From contig NZ_JADDXU010000004.1 in NCBI RefSeq assembly GCF_015163075.1, positions 62,001-126,000 of the forward strand: 64,000 nt of DNA, read 5' to 3'. Below are positions 43,728 to 51,922 of this stretch, in pieces. How positions within the stretch are numbered: the stretch's first letter is position 1; every line of letters begins with the position of its first letter. The DNA is from Streptomyces justiciae. Lineage in GTDB: Bacteria > Actinomycetota > Actinomycetes > Streptomycetales > Streptomycetaceae. The notes beneath the pieces were generated by a model. It worked only from the letters and a program-made list of their open reading frames with translations, had not been told where the DNA came from and did not search any database. The position numbers and the translations under genes were made by a program.

Positions 43728-46700
43728 TCACCGGACCTCCTTCGCGTACGGTGCGACCGTGATCCGGTCGATGAGCGGCGCGTACCGGGAGCGGAGCAGT
43801 ACGCCGGGGAAGGTGTCCGAGGCGTAGGTCGTGCCGTCGAAGTTCGGCAGTTCCTCGGAGCGGAAGGTGACGGTGTTCTCGCCCTTCTTCAGCTGCACCG
43901 GGACGGTCAGCTCCCAGAAGTTGTTCTGGTGGAAGCTGTGCGGGAAGCCGACCCGCCGGGCCTCGCCGCCGTTGACGCTGATGTCGGCGTGGCGGGCGAG
44001 CGGGTCCGGGTTGTAGTGGGTGGCCTCCGACTGCTCGGGGTTGGAGTAGCGGATGCGCAGGGCGTAGAGGCCGGCCCGGTCCGCGGAGACGGTGAACTTC
44101 GCGGTGTTGGCGTTGCCCGGGGCGCCGCCGATGCCGGTGATCGCCGTTCCGTCGGTGGCCAGGGACAGCGGGGTGAGCGTGGCCGAGCCCGCGAGTACGG
44201 CGTCCTTGGCCTCGTACGTCCTCACCGGCAGGGTGCCCTCGGTGGGCGTGACCGAGAGCCGGTCGACCAGTGTCGGGCTCGAACTCCCGGTCAGGGTCAC
44301 CTTGTTGAGGCCACCTGAGAGGGAGACGGCGACGCTGTTCCGGTCCTTGGCCAGGCGCAGGACCTCGTTGCCGTTGACGGCGAGCCGGGCGCCGGTGCCC
44401 CCGAGGGTGTCGACCTTGAGGGTGGCCTCGCGGTCGGCGGGCGAGTAGACCCAGAACGTCGCCGTCTGGCCCTTCGCGAGCCGGGCCGCGCCCGAGCCCG
44501 TGGCCGCGCGCTTCGGCAGGTCGTAGACGGGTTGCGCCCCGCCGCCGAGCCAGGCCAACTCGCCCTCGTACACCTGCGTGTCGGCGGAGGCCTCCGGCAG
44601 CGTGAGGGTGAGGCGGTCGACGATGGCGTCGCCCTTGGTGACGCGCTTGCCGTCGAGGCTCTTGGCGGCGAGCGTCAGGGTGTGCTTGCCCTTGGTGAGG
44701 TGGACCTGGGTGTCGGTGTGGTCCCAGACCACCCACTTGTAGCCGAGCGGGAGGTTCAACTCCTGTTCGCCGTCCGCCTTGCCGTCCACGCGGAGGAAGA
44801 CGTTGGTGGGGCCCTGCTCCTTCACCTTGTCGTAGGTGTTGAGGGAGTTGGCGAAGACGCTCAGGTCGTAGGTGCCGTCCTCGGGGACGTCGACGGTGAA
44901 GTCGAGCGTGACGTCCGAGCCGGTGCGCAGACCGCCGACGTCGTAGCCGCCGGAGGTGTAGAACTTCGACACATCTCGCGGTGAGCCCTCGGGGCCGTTC
45001 TTGGAGTAACCGGACCCGGTGTGGGCGGCGTCCTCGGCCTCGTACGAACCCTGCCAGCGGACCGGCGCGGTCTGGGTGGCCTTCGCCTTTCCGGCCGGGC
45101 TGAGGACGATCTCGTACGCCGACGACTCCTTCAGCTTCGGCAGCGTGCCGTCGCCGAAGTCGACGACCACCTTGCCGTCGTCACCGACCTTGAGGTTCGC
45201 CTCGGTGAGCAGCTTCGGGCCGGAGTTGTCGCCGACCTGGCCGCTCCACTCGATCTCCCGTACCCAGGCGTGGACTTGGGAGCCGAAGATCTTCTTCGGG
45301 ACGTTGTCGAAGGTGATGTGGCCCTTGCCGGTGGATCCGCCGAAGATCAGCCGGGCCTGCTTCTTCTTCGCGTCGAGGGTGGCGACGCCCTGCATCGTGT
45401 AGTTCTCGCCGGGGAACGGCGGGGTCACCGCCACCGTGTGCCCGGTCATCGAGGCGTACGAATTGAGCAGCCACCACTGGCCGTTGCCGCGGTTGGACTG
45501 CACGGCGGAGTCGGAGAGGTTGCCGTCGATGTTCCAGTACGCGATGTCGGCGTCCACCTTGGACTCCTCGATCGCGGACACCCACTGGATCATCTGGCCC
45601 GGGACGGAGGTGTGGTAGTTGAAGGCGTACTCGTTGATGTTGACGGGGAGTTGGGTGCCTTCCCGAGGTGTTCCCTTGAACAGGTCCTTCTCCCACGCCC
45701 GGTACTTGGCGACGCTGTCCCGCACCGCCTCCGGGTGGCTCAGCTCGTGCCAGGTGATGACGTCGGGGAGCGTGTCGGCGGCCAGGGCGTGCGTGAGGAA
45801 GCCCTTCACCTGGTCGTACAGGACGCTGGTGTTGGGGCCGGCTATGCGGGCGTCGGGCATCTTGCCCTTGATGAGCTTGTACGCGGAGTCCCAGGCGGCG
45901 AAGTAGGCGTCAGGCTTGCTGAGCCAGCTGACCTTGTCGTAACTCCACTGCCCGGTACCGAACATGTTGCCCTCGGGCTCGTTGAACGGCACGAAGACGA
46001 TGTTGTCCTGGTACTCCTCGGGCAGTTGGAGCACCTGGTCGACCTGCTTGGCGAGCTTCTCCTCGTAGAGCTTGAGCTTCTCCGCGGGGGTGTCGCCGGG
46101 CCATTCGTACGGGAATCCGCGGTGGATGTCCGTCATGTAGATGTAGACGTCGCCGTCGGTGGAGTCGGCCAGCGGCTTGACCACCTCCAGTGCGTCGGCA
46201 CCGGGGTGCTGCGGGCCGTCCTGCGCCTTGGTGGAGACCGTGCGCAGGCCCATGCCCTCCATCAGGTTGTTCGTCGGGACGTCCGGTCCGTACACGCCGT
46301 AGAGGGTGCCGGAGGCGCCGCCGTGGAAGGCGCCGGTGTCCGAGCCGAGGTCGACGGTGAGCGCTCCCTCGCGGACCACGGTGACCTTCGCCTCGACGCT
46401 CCGCCCGGCCGCCTTGCCCGCCACGGTGAAGGTGCCGGGCTGCGCGTACTTCTCGGACGGTACGGCGTCCCAGGCGACCGGGGTGTCGCGGTCGTAGCCG
46501 TCGGAGAACGTGGCGCGGACGGCGGCGGGGAGCGACGGGGCGGTGCCGGTCGTCGTACGGACGTCGAAGGAGGTCTGCGACAGTTCGCCCACGGTCGGGA
46601 CGGCGTCGACCAGGCCGGCCACCTGGTCGGCGTTCAACGCCGCGTGCCACACCGTGAAGTCGTCGATGGCGCCCTTGAGGAGCGGGTCCGGCCAGAAGGA

Positions 46701-47402
46701 CTTGCCGATGTACCCGGCCGCGGTCGCCGAGCTGTCCAGCAGTTCCTTGGCCTTGATGCCGGTCGCGGAGGAGGAGACCGCGACGCCGTCGAGGTAGGTG
46801 GTCAGCCGGCCCGCGGCGGTGTCGAGGGTGACGGTGACCGTCCGCCACTCGTCCGCCGGGAGCATCGCATAGCCGCGGACCTGGGTCTCCGCGCCGCCTC
46901 CGCCGGTGGTCACGGAGGTCTGGAACAGTCCGTTGCCGTTGTACGGGGTGCTGAACAGGTACTTGGTGGTGTTGGTGCCCAGGTCGAAGAGGCGCTGCCA
47001 GGACGACTTCTCGCCGCTCCACTTCACGCGGGCGGAGACCGTCAGGTCGTTCGCGTCGCCGACCACCTCGCGGGGGAGGCGGACGTAGGCGCCGTCGGAG
47101 GTGGGCGCTCCGCCGGGCAGGGACAGGGCCTTGCCGCCGCCAGTGCCGTCGACGGACCGGGCGGTGGAGCCGTTCACCAGGGTCGCGGTGAGGCCGTTGC
47201 CGGAGCTGTCGGTGATGCGGCCGGAGGCGAGGTCGTCCTGGTCGAAGGTGTAGCGGGCGGTGGGCTGGGGAGTCTCGGCCGCCTGCGCGGGCACGGCGGG
47301 CGCGGCCAGCAGGCCCGCGCCGAGGGTCAGTGCGACGGCGGCGGAGGCGCGGCGCGGGCCGGGCGGGGCGTGGCGCCGGGCGGGTCTGTCGGGGGATGAC
47401 AT
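43728..47402 (-). CDS. Very large secreted modular glycosidase, GH39-like, with LamG and CBM modules
   Basis: The 1224-residue precursor has, in order: Sec signal (1-42), LamG/concanavalin-like domain (about 50-265), a bacterial Ig-like linker (about 273-342), a clan GH-A catalytic domain (about 347-830), and three carbohydrate-binding-like beta-sandwich modules (about 845-975, 985-1085, 1095-1220). Catalytic Glu475 (acid/base in VPFNEPEGN) and Glu591 (nucleophile in VNINEYAF) follow the GH39/GH30 pattern. The ATG at 47402 has GAGGA eight bases ahead. It shares the TCGAACCGGTTCGA operator with the divergent LacI/ABC/GH63 genes. The polysaccharide attacked is unknown. Confidence 0.85.
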   Translation of the reverse strand: MSSPDRPARRHAPPGPRRASAAVALTLGAGLLAAPAVPAQAAETPQPTARYTFDQDDLASGRITDSSGNGLTATLVNGSTARSVDGTGGGKALSLPGGAPTSDGAYVRLPREVVGDANDLTVSARVKWSGEKSSWQRLFDLGTNTTKYLFSTPYNGNGLFQTSVTTGGGGAETQVRGYAMLPADEWRTVTVTLDTAAGRLTTYLDGVAVSSSATGIKAKELLDSSATAAGYIGKSFWPDPLLKGAIDDFTVWHAALNADQVAGLVDAVPTVGELSQTSFDVRTTTGTAPSLPAAVRATFSDGYDRDTPVAWDAVPSEKYAQPGTFTVAGKAAGRSVEAKVTVVREGALTVDLGSDTGAFHGGASGTLYGVYGPDVPTNNLMEGMGLRTVSTKAQDGPQHPGADALEVVKPLADSTDGDVYIYMTDIHRGFPYEWPGDTPAEKLKLYEEKLAKQVDQVLQLPEEYQDNIVFVPFNEPEGNMFGTGQWSYDKVSWLSKPDAYFAAWDSAYKLIKGKMPDARIAGPNTSVLYDQVKGFLTHALAADTLPDVITWHELSHPEAVRDSVAKYRAWEKDLFKGTPREGTQLPVNINEYAFNYHTSVPGQMIQWVSAIEESKVDADIAYWNIDGNLSDSAVQSNRGNGQWWLLNSYASMTGHTVAVTPPFPGENYTMQGVATLDAKKKQARLIFGGSTGKGHITFDNVPKKIFGSQVHAWVREIEWSGQVGDNSGPKLLTEANLKVGDDGKVVVDFGDGTLPKLKESSAYEIVLSPAGKAKATQTAPVRWQGSYEAEDAAHTGSGYSKNGPEGSPRDVSKFYTSGGYDVGGLRTGSDVTLDFTVDVPEDGTYDLSVFANSLNTYDKVKEQGPTNVFLRVDGKADGEQELNLPLGYKWVVWDHTDTQVHLTKGKHTLTLAAKSLDGKRVTKGDAIVDRLTLTLPEASADTQVYEGELAWLGGGAQPVYDLPKRAATGSGAARLAKGQTATFWVYSPADREATLKVDTLGGTGARLAVNGNEVLRLAKDRNSVAVSLSGGLNKVTLTGSSSPTLVDRLSVTPTEGTLPVRTYEAKDAVLAGSATLTPLSLATDGTAITGIGGAPGNANTAKFTVSADRAGLYALRIRYSNPEQSEATHYNPDPLARHADISVNGGEARRVGFPHSFHQNNFWELTVPVQLKKGENTVTFRSEELPNFDGTTYASDTFPGVLLRSRYAPLIDRITVAPYAKEVR

Positions 47403-47434
47403 GGATTGCGTCCTCAATCCTTGCGTTCGGCGAC

Positions 47435-47448
47435 TCGAACCGGTTCGA
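47435..47448. promoter_or_regulatory. LacI-type operator 1, perfect palindrome
   Basis: TCGAACCGGTTCGA is a perfect 14-bp palindrome, 33 bases upstream of the large glycosidase ATG. It overlaps the expected -10 of that promoter, whose -35 may be TTGACC at 47465-47470 (minus strand). Confidence 0.8.
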
Positions 47449-47487
47449 CTGCGCCGGATGCGGCGGTCAACGGGTGCAACGGATCTT

Positions 47488-47509
47488 CTTGTCGAACCGG
47501 TTCGGCAAG
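47488..47509. promoter_or_regulatory. LacI-type operator 2
   Basis: A CGAACCGGTTCG core lies within a 22-bp palindrome with one mismatch (outer CTTG/CAAG arms). It is midway between the divergent promoters and could support looping between operators 1 and 3. Confidence 0.8.
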
Positions 47510-47573
47510 CTAGCACCGAGGCGTGGGGCGGGCAATCCCCCGGGACAAGGAACTCTTGATGCCGTCCGAGGTG

Positions 47574-47602
47574 TTGACAGCCGCCCGGGGCCTTCCTACC
47601 GT
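47574..47602 (+). promoter_or_regulatory. Promoter of the LacI/ABC/GH63 genes
   Basis: TTGACA (47574-47579) and TACCGT (47597-47602) are exactly 17 bases apart. Transcription would begin near 47609, at the edge of operator 3. Confidence 0.7.
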
Positions 47603-47611
47603 CACTTCACG

Positions 47612-47623
47612 CGAACCGGTTCG
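47612..47623. promoter_or_regulatory. LacI-type operator 3 at the transcription start
   Basis: CGAACCGGTTCG directly follows the predicted start site and is followed by two more GGTTCG half sites before the GTG at 47664. Binding here should repress the regulator gene itself and the operon if co-transcribed. Confidence 0.75.
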
Positions 47624-47663
47624 ACAGCGGTTCGCATGTGCATCGGTTCGACGAAGGAGTCCC

Positions 47664-48683
47664 GTGAACATCGGTGAGATCGCCCGGCGGGCCGGTGTCT
47701 CGCGGAGCACCGTCTCCTACGCGCTGAGCGGCAAGCGCCCGGTCTCGGAAGACACCCGGCGGAAGATCCAGCAGGTCGTCGACGAGCTGGGCTACCGGCC
47801 CAGCGCCAGCGCCCGCGCCCTCGCCAACGGGCGGACCAGCACGATCGGGCTGGTCTTCCCGCCGGCCGGGAACCACTACACGGGCATGCAGCTCGACTTC
47901 ATCGGCAGCGTGGTCGAGGCCGCCGCGGCCTACGACTACGACGTGCTGCTGTCCCCCAGCGGCGTCGACAGCGACCGTTCCTTCCAGCGGCTGCTGGGGG
48001 AGCGGCGGGTCGACGGCGCGATCCTGATGGAGATCAGGCTGGCCGACGACCGGGTCGATCACCTGGCCGAGCTGGACTTCCCCTCCGTCGCCATCGGCCG
48101 CACCGCGCATCCCGAGGGCAGCTGGTGGGTGGCCCTCGACCACACCGCCCTCGCGGCGGCGTGCGTCCACCACCTGGCGGACCTCGGCCACCGCCGGGTC
48201 GCCTTCGTCAACCGGCCCGAGCAGCTGCTGCGGGCCGGGTACGAGTCCGCGCACCGCGGCCTGGACGGCTTCACCAAGGCCGCGGCCGAGCGCGGGCTGA
48301 CGGTCCGGACGTACTGCTGCGGGGACGACGCCGCCTCGGGTCAGGGCTGCGTGGAGCGCATCCTGCACGACGACCCGGACACCACCGCCCTGGTCACCCT
48401 GAACGAGGCCGCCCTCGGCGGCCTCTACCGGGGGCTCGCCCGGGCGGGCCGCCATGTGCCGCGCGACTTCTCCGTCACCGGGGTGGTGGCCGGCCGCTGG
48501 GCGGAGACGGTGACCCCGCAGCTCACCGCGGCGGATGTACCGGCGGCCGAGCTGGGCCGGCTCGCCGTCGAACTGCTCGTGGAACGGCTGGACCACCCCG
48601 ACGCACCGCCCCGCCACCATCTGCTCACACCGCCGATCTCACTGCGGGCCAGCACCGGGCCCGCGGGAGTCGGCACCGCCTGA
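47664..48683 (+). CDS. LacI family repressor of the second sugar locus
   Basis: The 339-residue protein has an N-terminal HTH (IGEIARRAGVSRSTVSYALS, residues 3-22) and a hinge ending SARALANG, then a periplasmic-binding-protein-like sugar sensor. I chose the GTG at 47664 because GAAGGAG is immediately upstream and the HTH starts at residue 3. The three CGAACCGGTTCG operators around the divergent promoters are its natural targets. It is 152 bases upstream of the binding-protein gene. Confidence 0.95.
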   Translation: MNIGEIARRAGVSRSTVSYALSGKRPVSEDTRRKIQQVVDELGYRPSASARALANGRTSTIGLVFPPAGNHYTGMQLDFIGSVVEAAAAYDYDVLLSPSGVDSDRSFQRLLGERRVDGAILMEIRLADDRVDHLAELDFPSVAIGRTAHPEGSWWVALDHTALAAACVHHLADLGHRRVAFVNRPEQLLRAGYESAHRGLDGFTKAAAERGLTVRTYCCGDDAASGQGCVERILHDDPDTTALVTLNEAALGGLYRGLARAGRHVPRDFSVTGVVAGRWAETVTPQLTAADVPAAELGRLAVELLVERLDHPDAPPRHHLLTPPISLRASTGPAGVGTA

Positions 48684-48763
48684 CCCGGCTCTCCCGGAAC
48701 CCCTTTCCGACGCCGTCGCACCACGGCGCCCTCCGCCGTGCCCGTTTCCGCCCGGCACCCCAC

Positions 48764-48819
48764 TGCCTCGGCACCTCCCTGCCCGAAAAGCCCGTGCCTC
48801 GGCACCCGCATGCCGAAAA
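48764..48819. repeat. Direct repeat TGCCTCGGCACC...TGCC(C)GAAAA, 31-base period
   Basis: TGCCTCGGCACC occurs at 48764-48775 and 48795-48806. Each is followed by TGCCCGAAAA or TGCCGAAAA. The repeat lies between the LacI gene and the binding-protein gene. TGCC...GGCA can also form small hairpins. Confidence 0.6.
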
Positions 48820-48835
48820 CCGTTAGGAACCCGCG

Positions 48836-50080
48836 ATGAACAGCACCTCCAGGCGCCGTCGCCTGACCGCCGCCGCCCTCACCGCCCTGGCCGTTGCCAC
48901 CACCGCCACCGCCTGTGGCTCCGGCTCGGACGGCGGATCGAACACGGCGGACAGCGGGACGTACACGATCTGGGACCCCTACCCGCAGTTCGACAAGAGC
49001 TCGGCCTGGGCGAAGCTGCTGGACTCCTGCGGCACCGAGGCCGGGGTGAAGGTCAAGCGGACCGCGTTCGACACCAGCGACCTGTCGAACAAGGCGCTGC
49101 TGGCGGCCCAGCAGGACAACTCCGCGGACGTCCTCATCGTGGACAACCCGGTGGTGTCGACGCTGGCCGAGGCGGGCGTGCTCACCACGACCGACGACAA
49201 CAAGCTGGACACCTCCAAGGTCGACCCCAACCTGCTGGCGGCCGGCCAGACCGGCGGCAAGACGTACGGCACCCCGATCGGCGCCAACACCCTCGCCCTC
49301 TACTACAACAAGGACGTCCTGAAGAAGGCCGGCGTCGACGTCGCCTCGATCAAGGACTGGGCCTCCCTCACGGCGGCCCTCGCCAAGGTCGACAAGGCCG
49401 GCAAGAAGGGCATCACCTTCTCCGCGATCGGCACCGAGGAGGGCAGCTTCCAGTTCCTGCCCTGGTTCTGGGGATCGGGCGCCCAGCTGACGCAACTCGA
49501 CTCCGCCGAGGGCGTCTCCGCACTCGCGCTGTGGAGCGACTGGTTGAAGAAGGGGTACGCGCCCAACTCGGTCATCAACAACACCCAGACCACCAGCTGG
49601 CAGGAGTTCGCCAGCGGCGACTACGCCTTCGCCGAGAACGGCACCTGGCAGCTCGCCAACGCCAAGAAGGCCGGCTTCGAATACGGCGTCCTGCCGATAC
49701 CCGGAGCCAAGGGCGGCAACGCGGCGGCCCCGACCGGTGGCGAGTTCGTCACCCTCCCCGTCCAGAGCGACACCGGCCGCTACGCCACCTCGCAGAAGCT
49801 GGTCGCCTGTCTGACCAACACCGACCACCTCTACGACACGGACACCACGCTGTCCTACGTGGCCCCCACCAGTGAGGTGCAGGCCAAGCAGGTCGCGGCG
49901 AACGCCGAGTTGAAGCCGTGGGTCGACGCGGTCAAGGCGGCCCGGGGACGGACGAGCGACGACCTCGGCACCAAGTACCCGAAGATCTCCGAGCAGATGT
50001 GGAAGGCCGTCCAGTCCGCCCTCAGCGGCTCGAAGTCCCCGAAGGACGCGATGGCCGCCGCCCAGTCCGCCGTCAAGTGA
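48836..50080 (+). CDS. Sugar-binding lipoprotein of ABC importer
   Basis: The 414-residue CUT1 solute-binding protein has a signal peptide and lipobox (TATAC, Cys about residue 27) followed by a Gly/Ser linker. Core segments include SADVLIVDNPVVSTLAEAG and the late YATSQKLVACLTNTDHLYDT. It is the first gene of the transport operon and should collect oligosaccharides released by the large secreted glycosidase. The ligand is not known. Confidence 0.93.
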   Translation: MNSTSRRRRLTAAALTALAVATTATACGSGSDGGSNTADSGTYTIWDPYPQFDKSSAWAKLLDSCGTEAGVKVKRTAFDTSDLSNKALLAAQQDNSADVLIVDNPVVSTLAEAGVLTTTDDNKLDTSKVDPNLLAAGQTGGKTYGTPIGANTLALYYNKDVLKKAGVDVASIKDWASLTAALAKVDKAGKKGITFSAIGTEEGSFQFLPWFWGSGAQLTQLDSAEGVSALALWSDWLKKGYAPNSVINNTQTTSWQEFASGDYAFAENGTWQLANAKKAGFEYGVLPIPGAKGGNAAAPTGGEFVTLPVQSDTGRYATSQKLVACLTNTDHLYDTDTTLSYVAPTSEVQAKQVAANAELKPWVDAVKAARGRTSDDLGTKYPKISEQMWKAVQSALSGSKSPKDAMAAAQSAVK

Positions 50081-50100
50081 CCCCACGTCAGGGCAATTTG

Positions 50101-51057
50101 ATGAGTGCCACACTCCAGAAGTCGGACCACCGGGCCACGCTCGGTGGCCCGGCCCCCACCGCACCGCGCCGCCGACCCACCTCCCAGCAGTGGGCCGCCT
50201 GGGCCTTCCTCACCCCGGTGACCCTCTACCTCGTCCTCTTCTACGCCTATCCGCTCTACCGCAACCTCGACCTGAGCCTGCGCAACTACACCGTCCGCTC
50301 CTTCGTCCAGGGCGACGCGCCCTTCACCGGCCTCGCCAACTACCGCACCGTCCTGGACGATCCGACCTTCGCGCCCGCCCTGCTGCACACCGTGGTCTTC
50401 ACCGCCGTGTGCCTGGTCTTCCAGTACGCCCTCGGCCTGGCCCTCGCGGTCTTCTTCAACCAGCACTTCCGGCTCTCGGCCACTCTGCGCGCCCTGTTCC
50501 TCGTGCCGTGGCTGCTGCCGCTGATCGTGTCGGCCTCCACCTGGTCCTGGATGCTCAACAGCGAATCGGGCATCGTCAACGCCCTGTTGAGCGCCGTAGG
50601 CGTCGACCCGGTCAACTGGCTGACCTCACCGGACTGGTCACTGACCTCGGTGATCATCGCCAACATCTGGATCGGCGTCCCCTTCAACCTGGTCGTGCTC
50701 TACAGCGGCCTCCAGTCCATCCCGACCTCGCTCTACGAGGCCGCCGCCCTCGACGGCGCGAACGCCTGGCAACGCTTCTGGCGGATCACCTTCCCGCTGC
50801 TGCGCCCGGTCTCCGCGATCACCCTGCTGCTGGGCCTCGTCTACACCCTCAAGGTCTTCGACATCATCTGGATCATGACCAAGGGCGGTCCCGCCGACTC
50901 GTCCACCACCTTCGCCACCTGGTCGTACCAGCTCGGCTTCGGCAACCTGGTGCCCGCCTTCGGCCCGGGCGCGGCCGTCGGCAACCTGCTCGTGGTCGCC
51001 GCGCTGGTCTTCGGCCTGATCTACGTCCGGGTGCAGAGAAAGCAGGCGCTGTCATGA
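50101..51057 (+). CDS. Carbohydrate ABC transporter permease, MalF type
   Basis: The 318-residue membrane protein has six predicted transmembrane segments and the EAA loop EAAALDGANAWQRFWRITFPLL. It begins 20 bases after the binding-protein stop. It pairs with the next permease. No ATPase is encoded nearby, as with the other importers in this window. Confidence 0.93.
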   Translation: MSATLQKSDHRATLGGPAPTAPRRRPTSQQWAAWAFLTPVTLYLVLFYAYPLYRNLDLSLRNYTVRSFVQGDAPFTGLANYRTVLDDPTFAPALLHTVVFTAVCLVFQYALGLALAVFFNQHFRLSATLRALFLVPWLLPLIVSASTWSWMLNSESGIVNALLSAVGVDPVNWLTSPDWSLTSVIIANIWIGVPFNLVVLYSGLQSIPTSLYEAAALDGANAWQRFWRITFPLLRPVSAITLLLGLVYTLKVFDIIWIMTKGGPADSSTTFATWSYQLGFGNLVPAFGPGAAVGNLLVVAALVFGLIYVRVQRKQALS

Positions 51058-51863
51058 GGACACGATGGAAGACGGCCGTCGGGGTGCTGCTGACCGGGAT
51101 CATGCTCTTCCCGGTCTACTGGATGGTCAACGTGTCCTTCACCCGCGACCAGGACATGCGCAAGAGCCCACCCGACCTGTTCCCCGTCCACGGCACCCTG
51201 GCCGGCTACCGCACCGTCCTCGACGAGCAGTTGCCCTACCTCGGCACCAGCCTCGTCGTCGGCCTCGGTACAGTCCTGTTGACCGTGGCCCTGGCCGCAC
51301 CCGCCGGCTACGCCCTGGCCAAGCTGCGCCCCCGCGGCGGCGGTGTCCTCAGCTTCCTGCTGCTGGCCGCCCAGATGATCCCCGGGATCATCATGGCGAT
51401 GGGCTTCTACGCCATCTACCTCCAGCTCGACCTGCTCCAGTCCGTCCCCGGCCTGATCGTCGCCGACTCCACGCTGGCCGTGCCCTTCGCGGTGCTCATC
51501 TTCACCGCGTTCATGTCCGGCATCCCCGGCGAACTCCTCCAGGCCGCCCGGACCGACGGCGCCGGACCGCTGCGCACCTTCTGGTCCGTGGTGCTGCCGA
51601 TGAGCCGCAACGCCGTCGTCACGGTGTCGCTGTTCGCGTTCCTGTGGTCCTGGTCCGACTTCGTCCTCGCCAGCACCCTCGTCAACGGCGGCGCCCACGA
51701 GCCGATCACGCTCGGCATCTACCACTACATCGGCAACAACAACCAGGAGTGGAACGCCATCATGGCCACCGCCGTCGTGGCCTCGCTGCCCGCCGCGGTC
51801 ATCCTCGTCCTCGCCCAGCGCTATGTCGCCGCCGGCGTCACCGCCGGTGCCGTCAAGGACTGA
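51054..51863 (+). CDS. Carbohydrate ABC transporter permease, MalG type
   Basis: The 269-residue membrane protein has six transmembrane segments and an EAA-type loop changed to LLQAARTDGAGPLRTFWSVV. Its ATG overlaps the stop of the upstream permease (ATGA). With that protein it makes the channel of the importer; the cytoplasmic GH63-like enzyme follows 59 bases later. Confidence 0.92.
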   Translation: MRTRWKTAVGVLLTGIMLFPVYWMVNVSFTRDQDMRKSPPDLFPVHGTLAGYRTVLDEQLPYLGTSLVVGLGTVLLTVALAAPAGYALAKLRPRGGGVLSFLLLAAQMIPGIIMAMGFYAIYLQLDLLQSVPGLIVADSTLAVPFAVLIFTAFMSGIPGELLQAARTDGAGPLRTFWSVVLPMSRNAVVTVSLFAFLWSWSDFVLASTLVNGGAHEPITLGIYHYIGNNNQEWNAIMATAVVASLPAAVILVLAQRYVAAGVTAGAVKD

Positions 51864-51922
51864 AGCGCTCTCCGCAGACCCTTGCCGATGACACCCTTGC
51901 TGAAGAAACGAGTAGCCCCTTC

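Noticed and set aside
43728..47402. Non-ribosomal or adhesion protein
   Set aside because: The length suggested it, but the visible modules are signal peptide, LamG, Ig-like, a clan GH-A catalytic pair and CBM-like sandwiches, a glycosidase layout.
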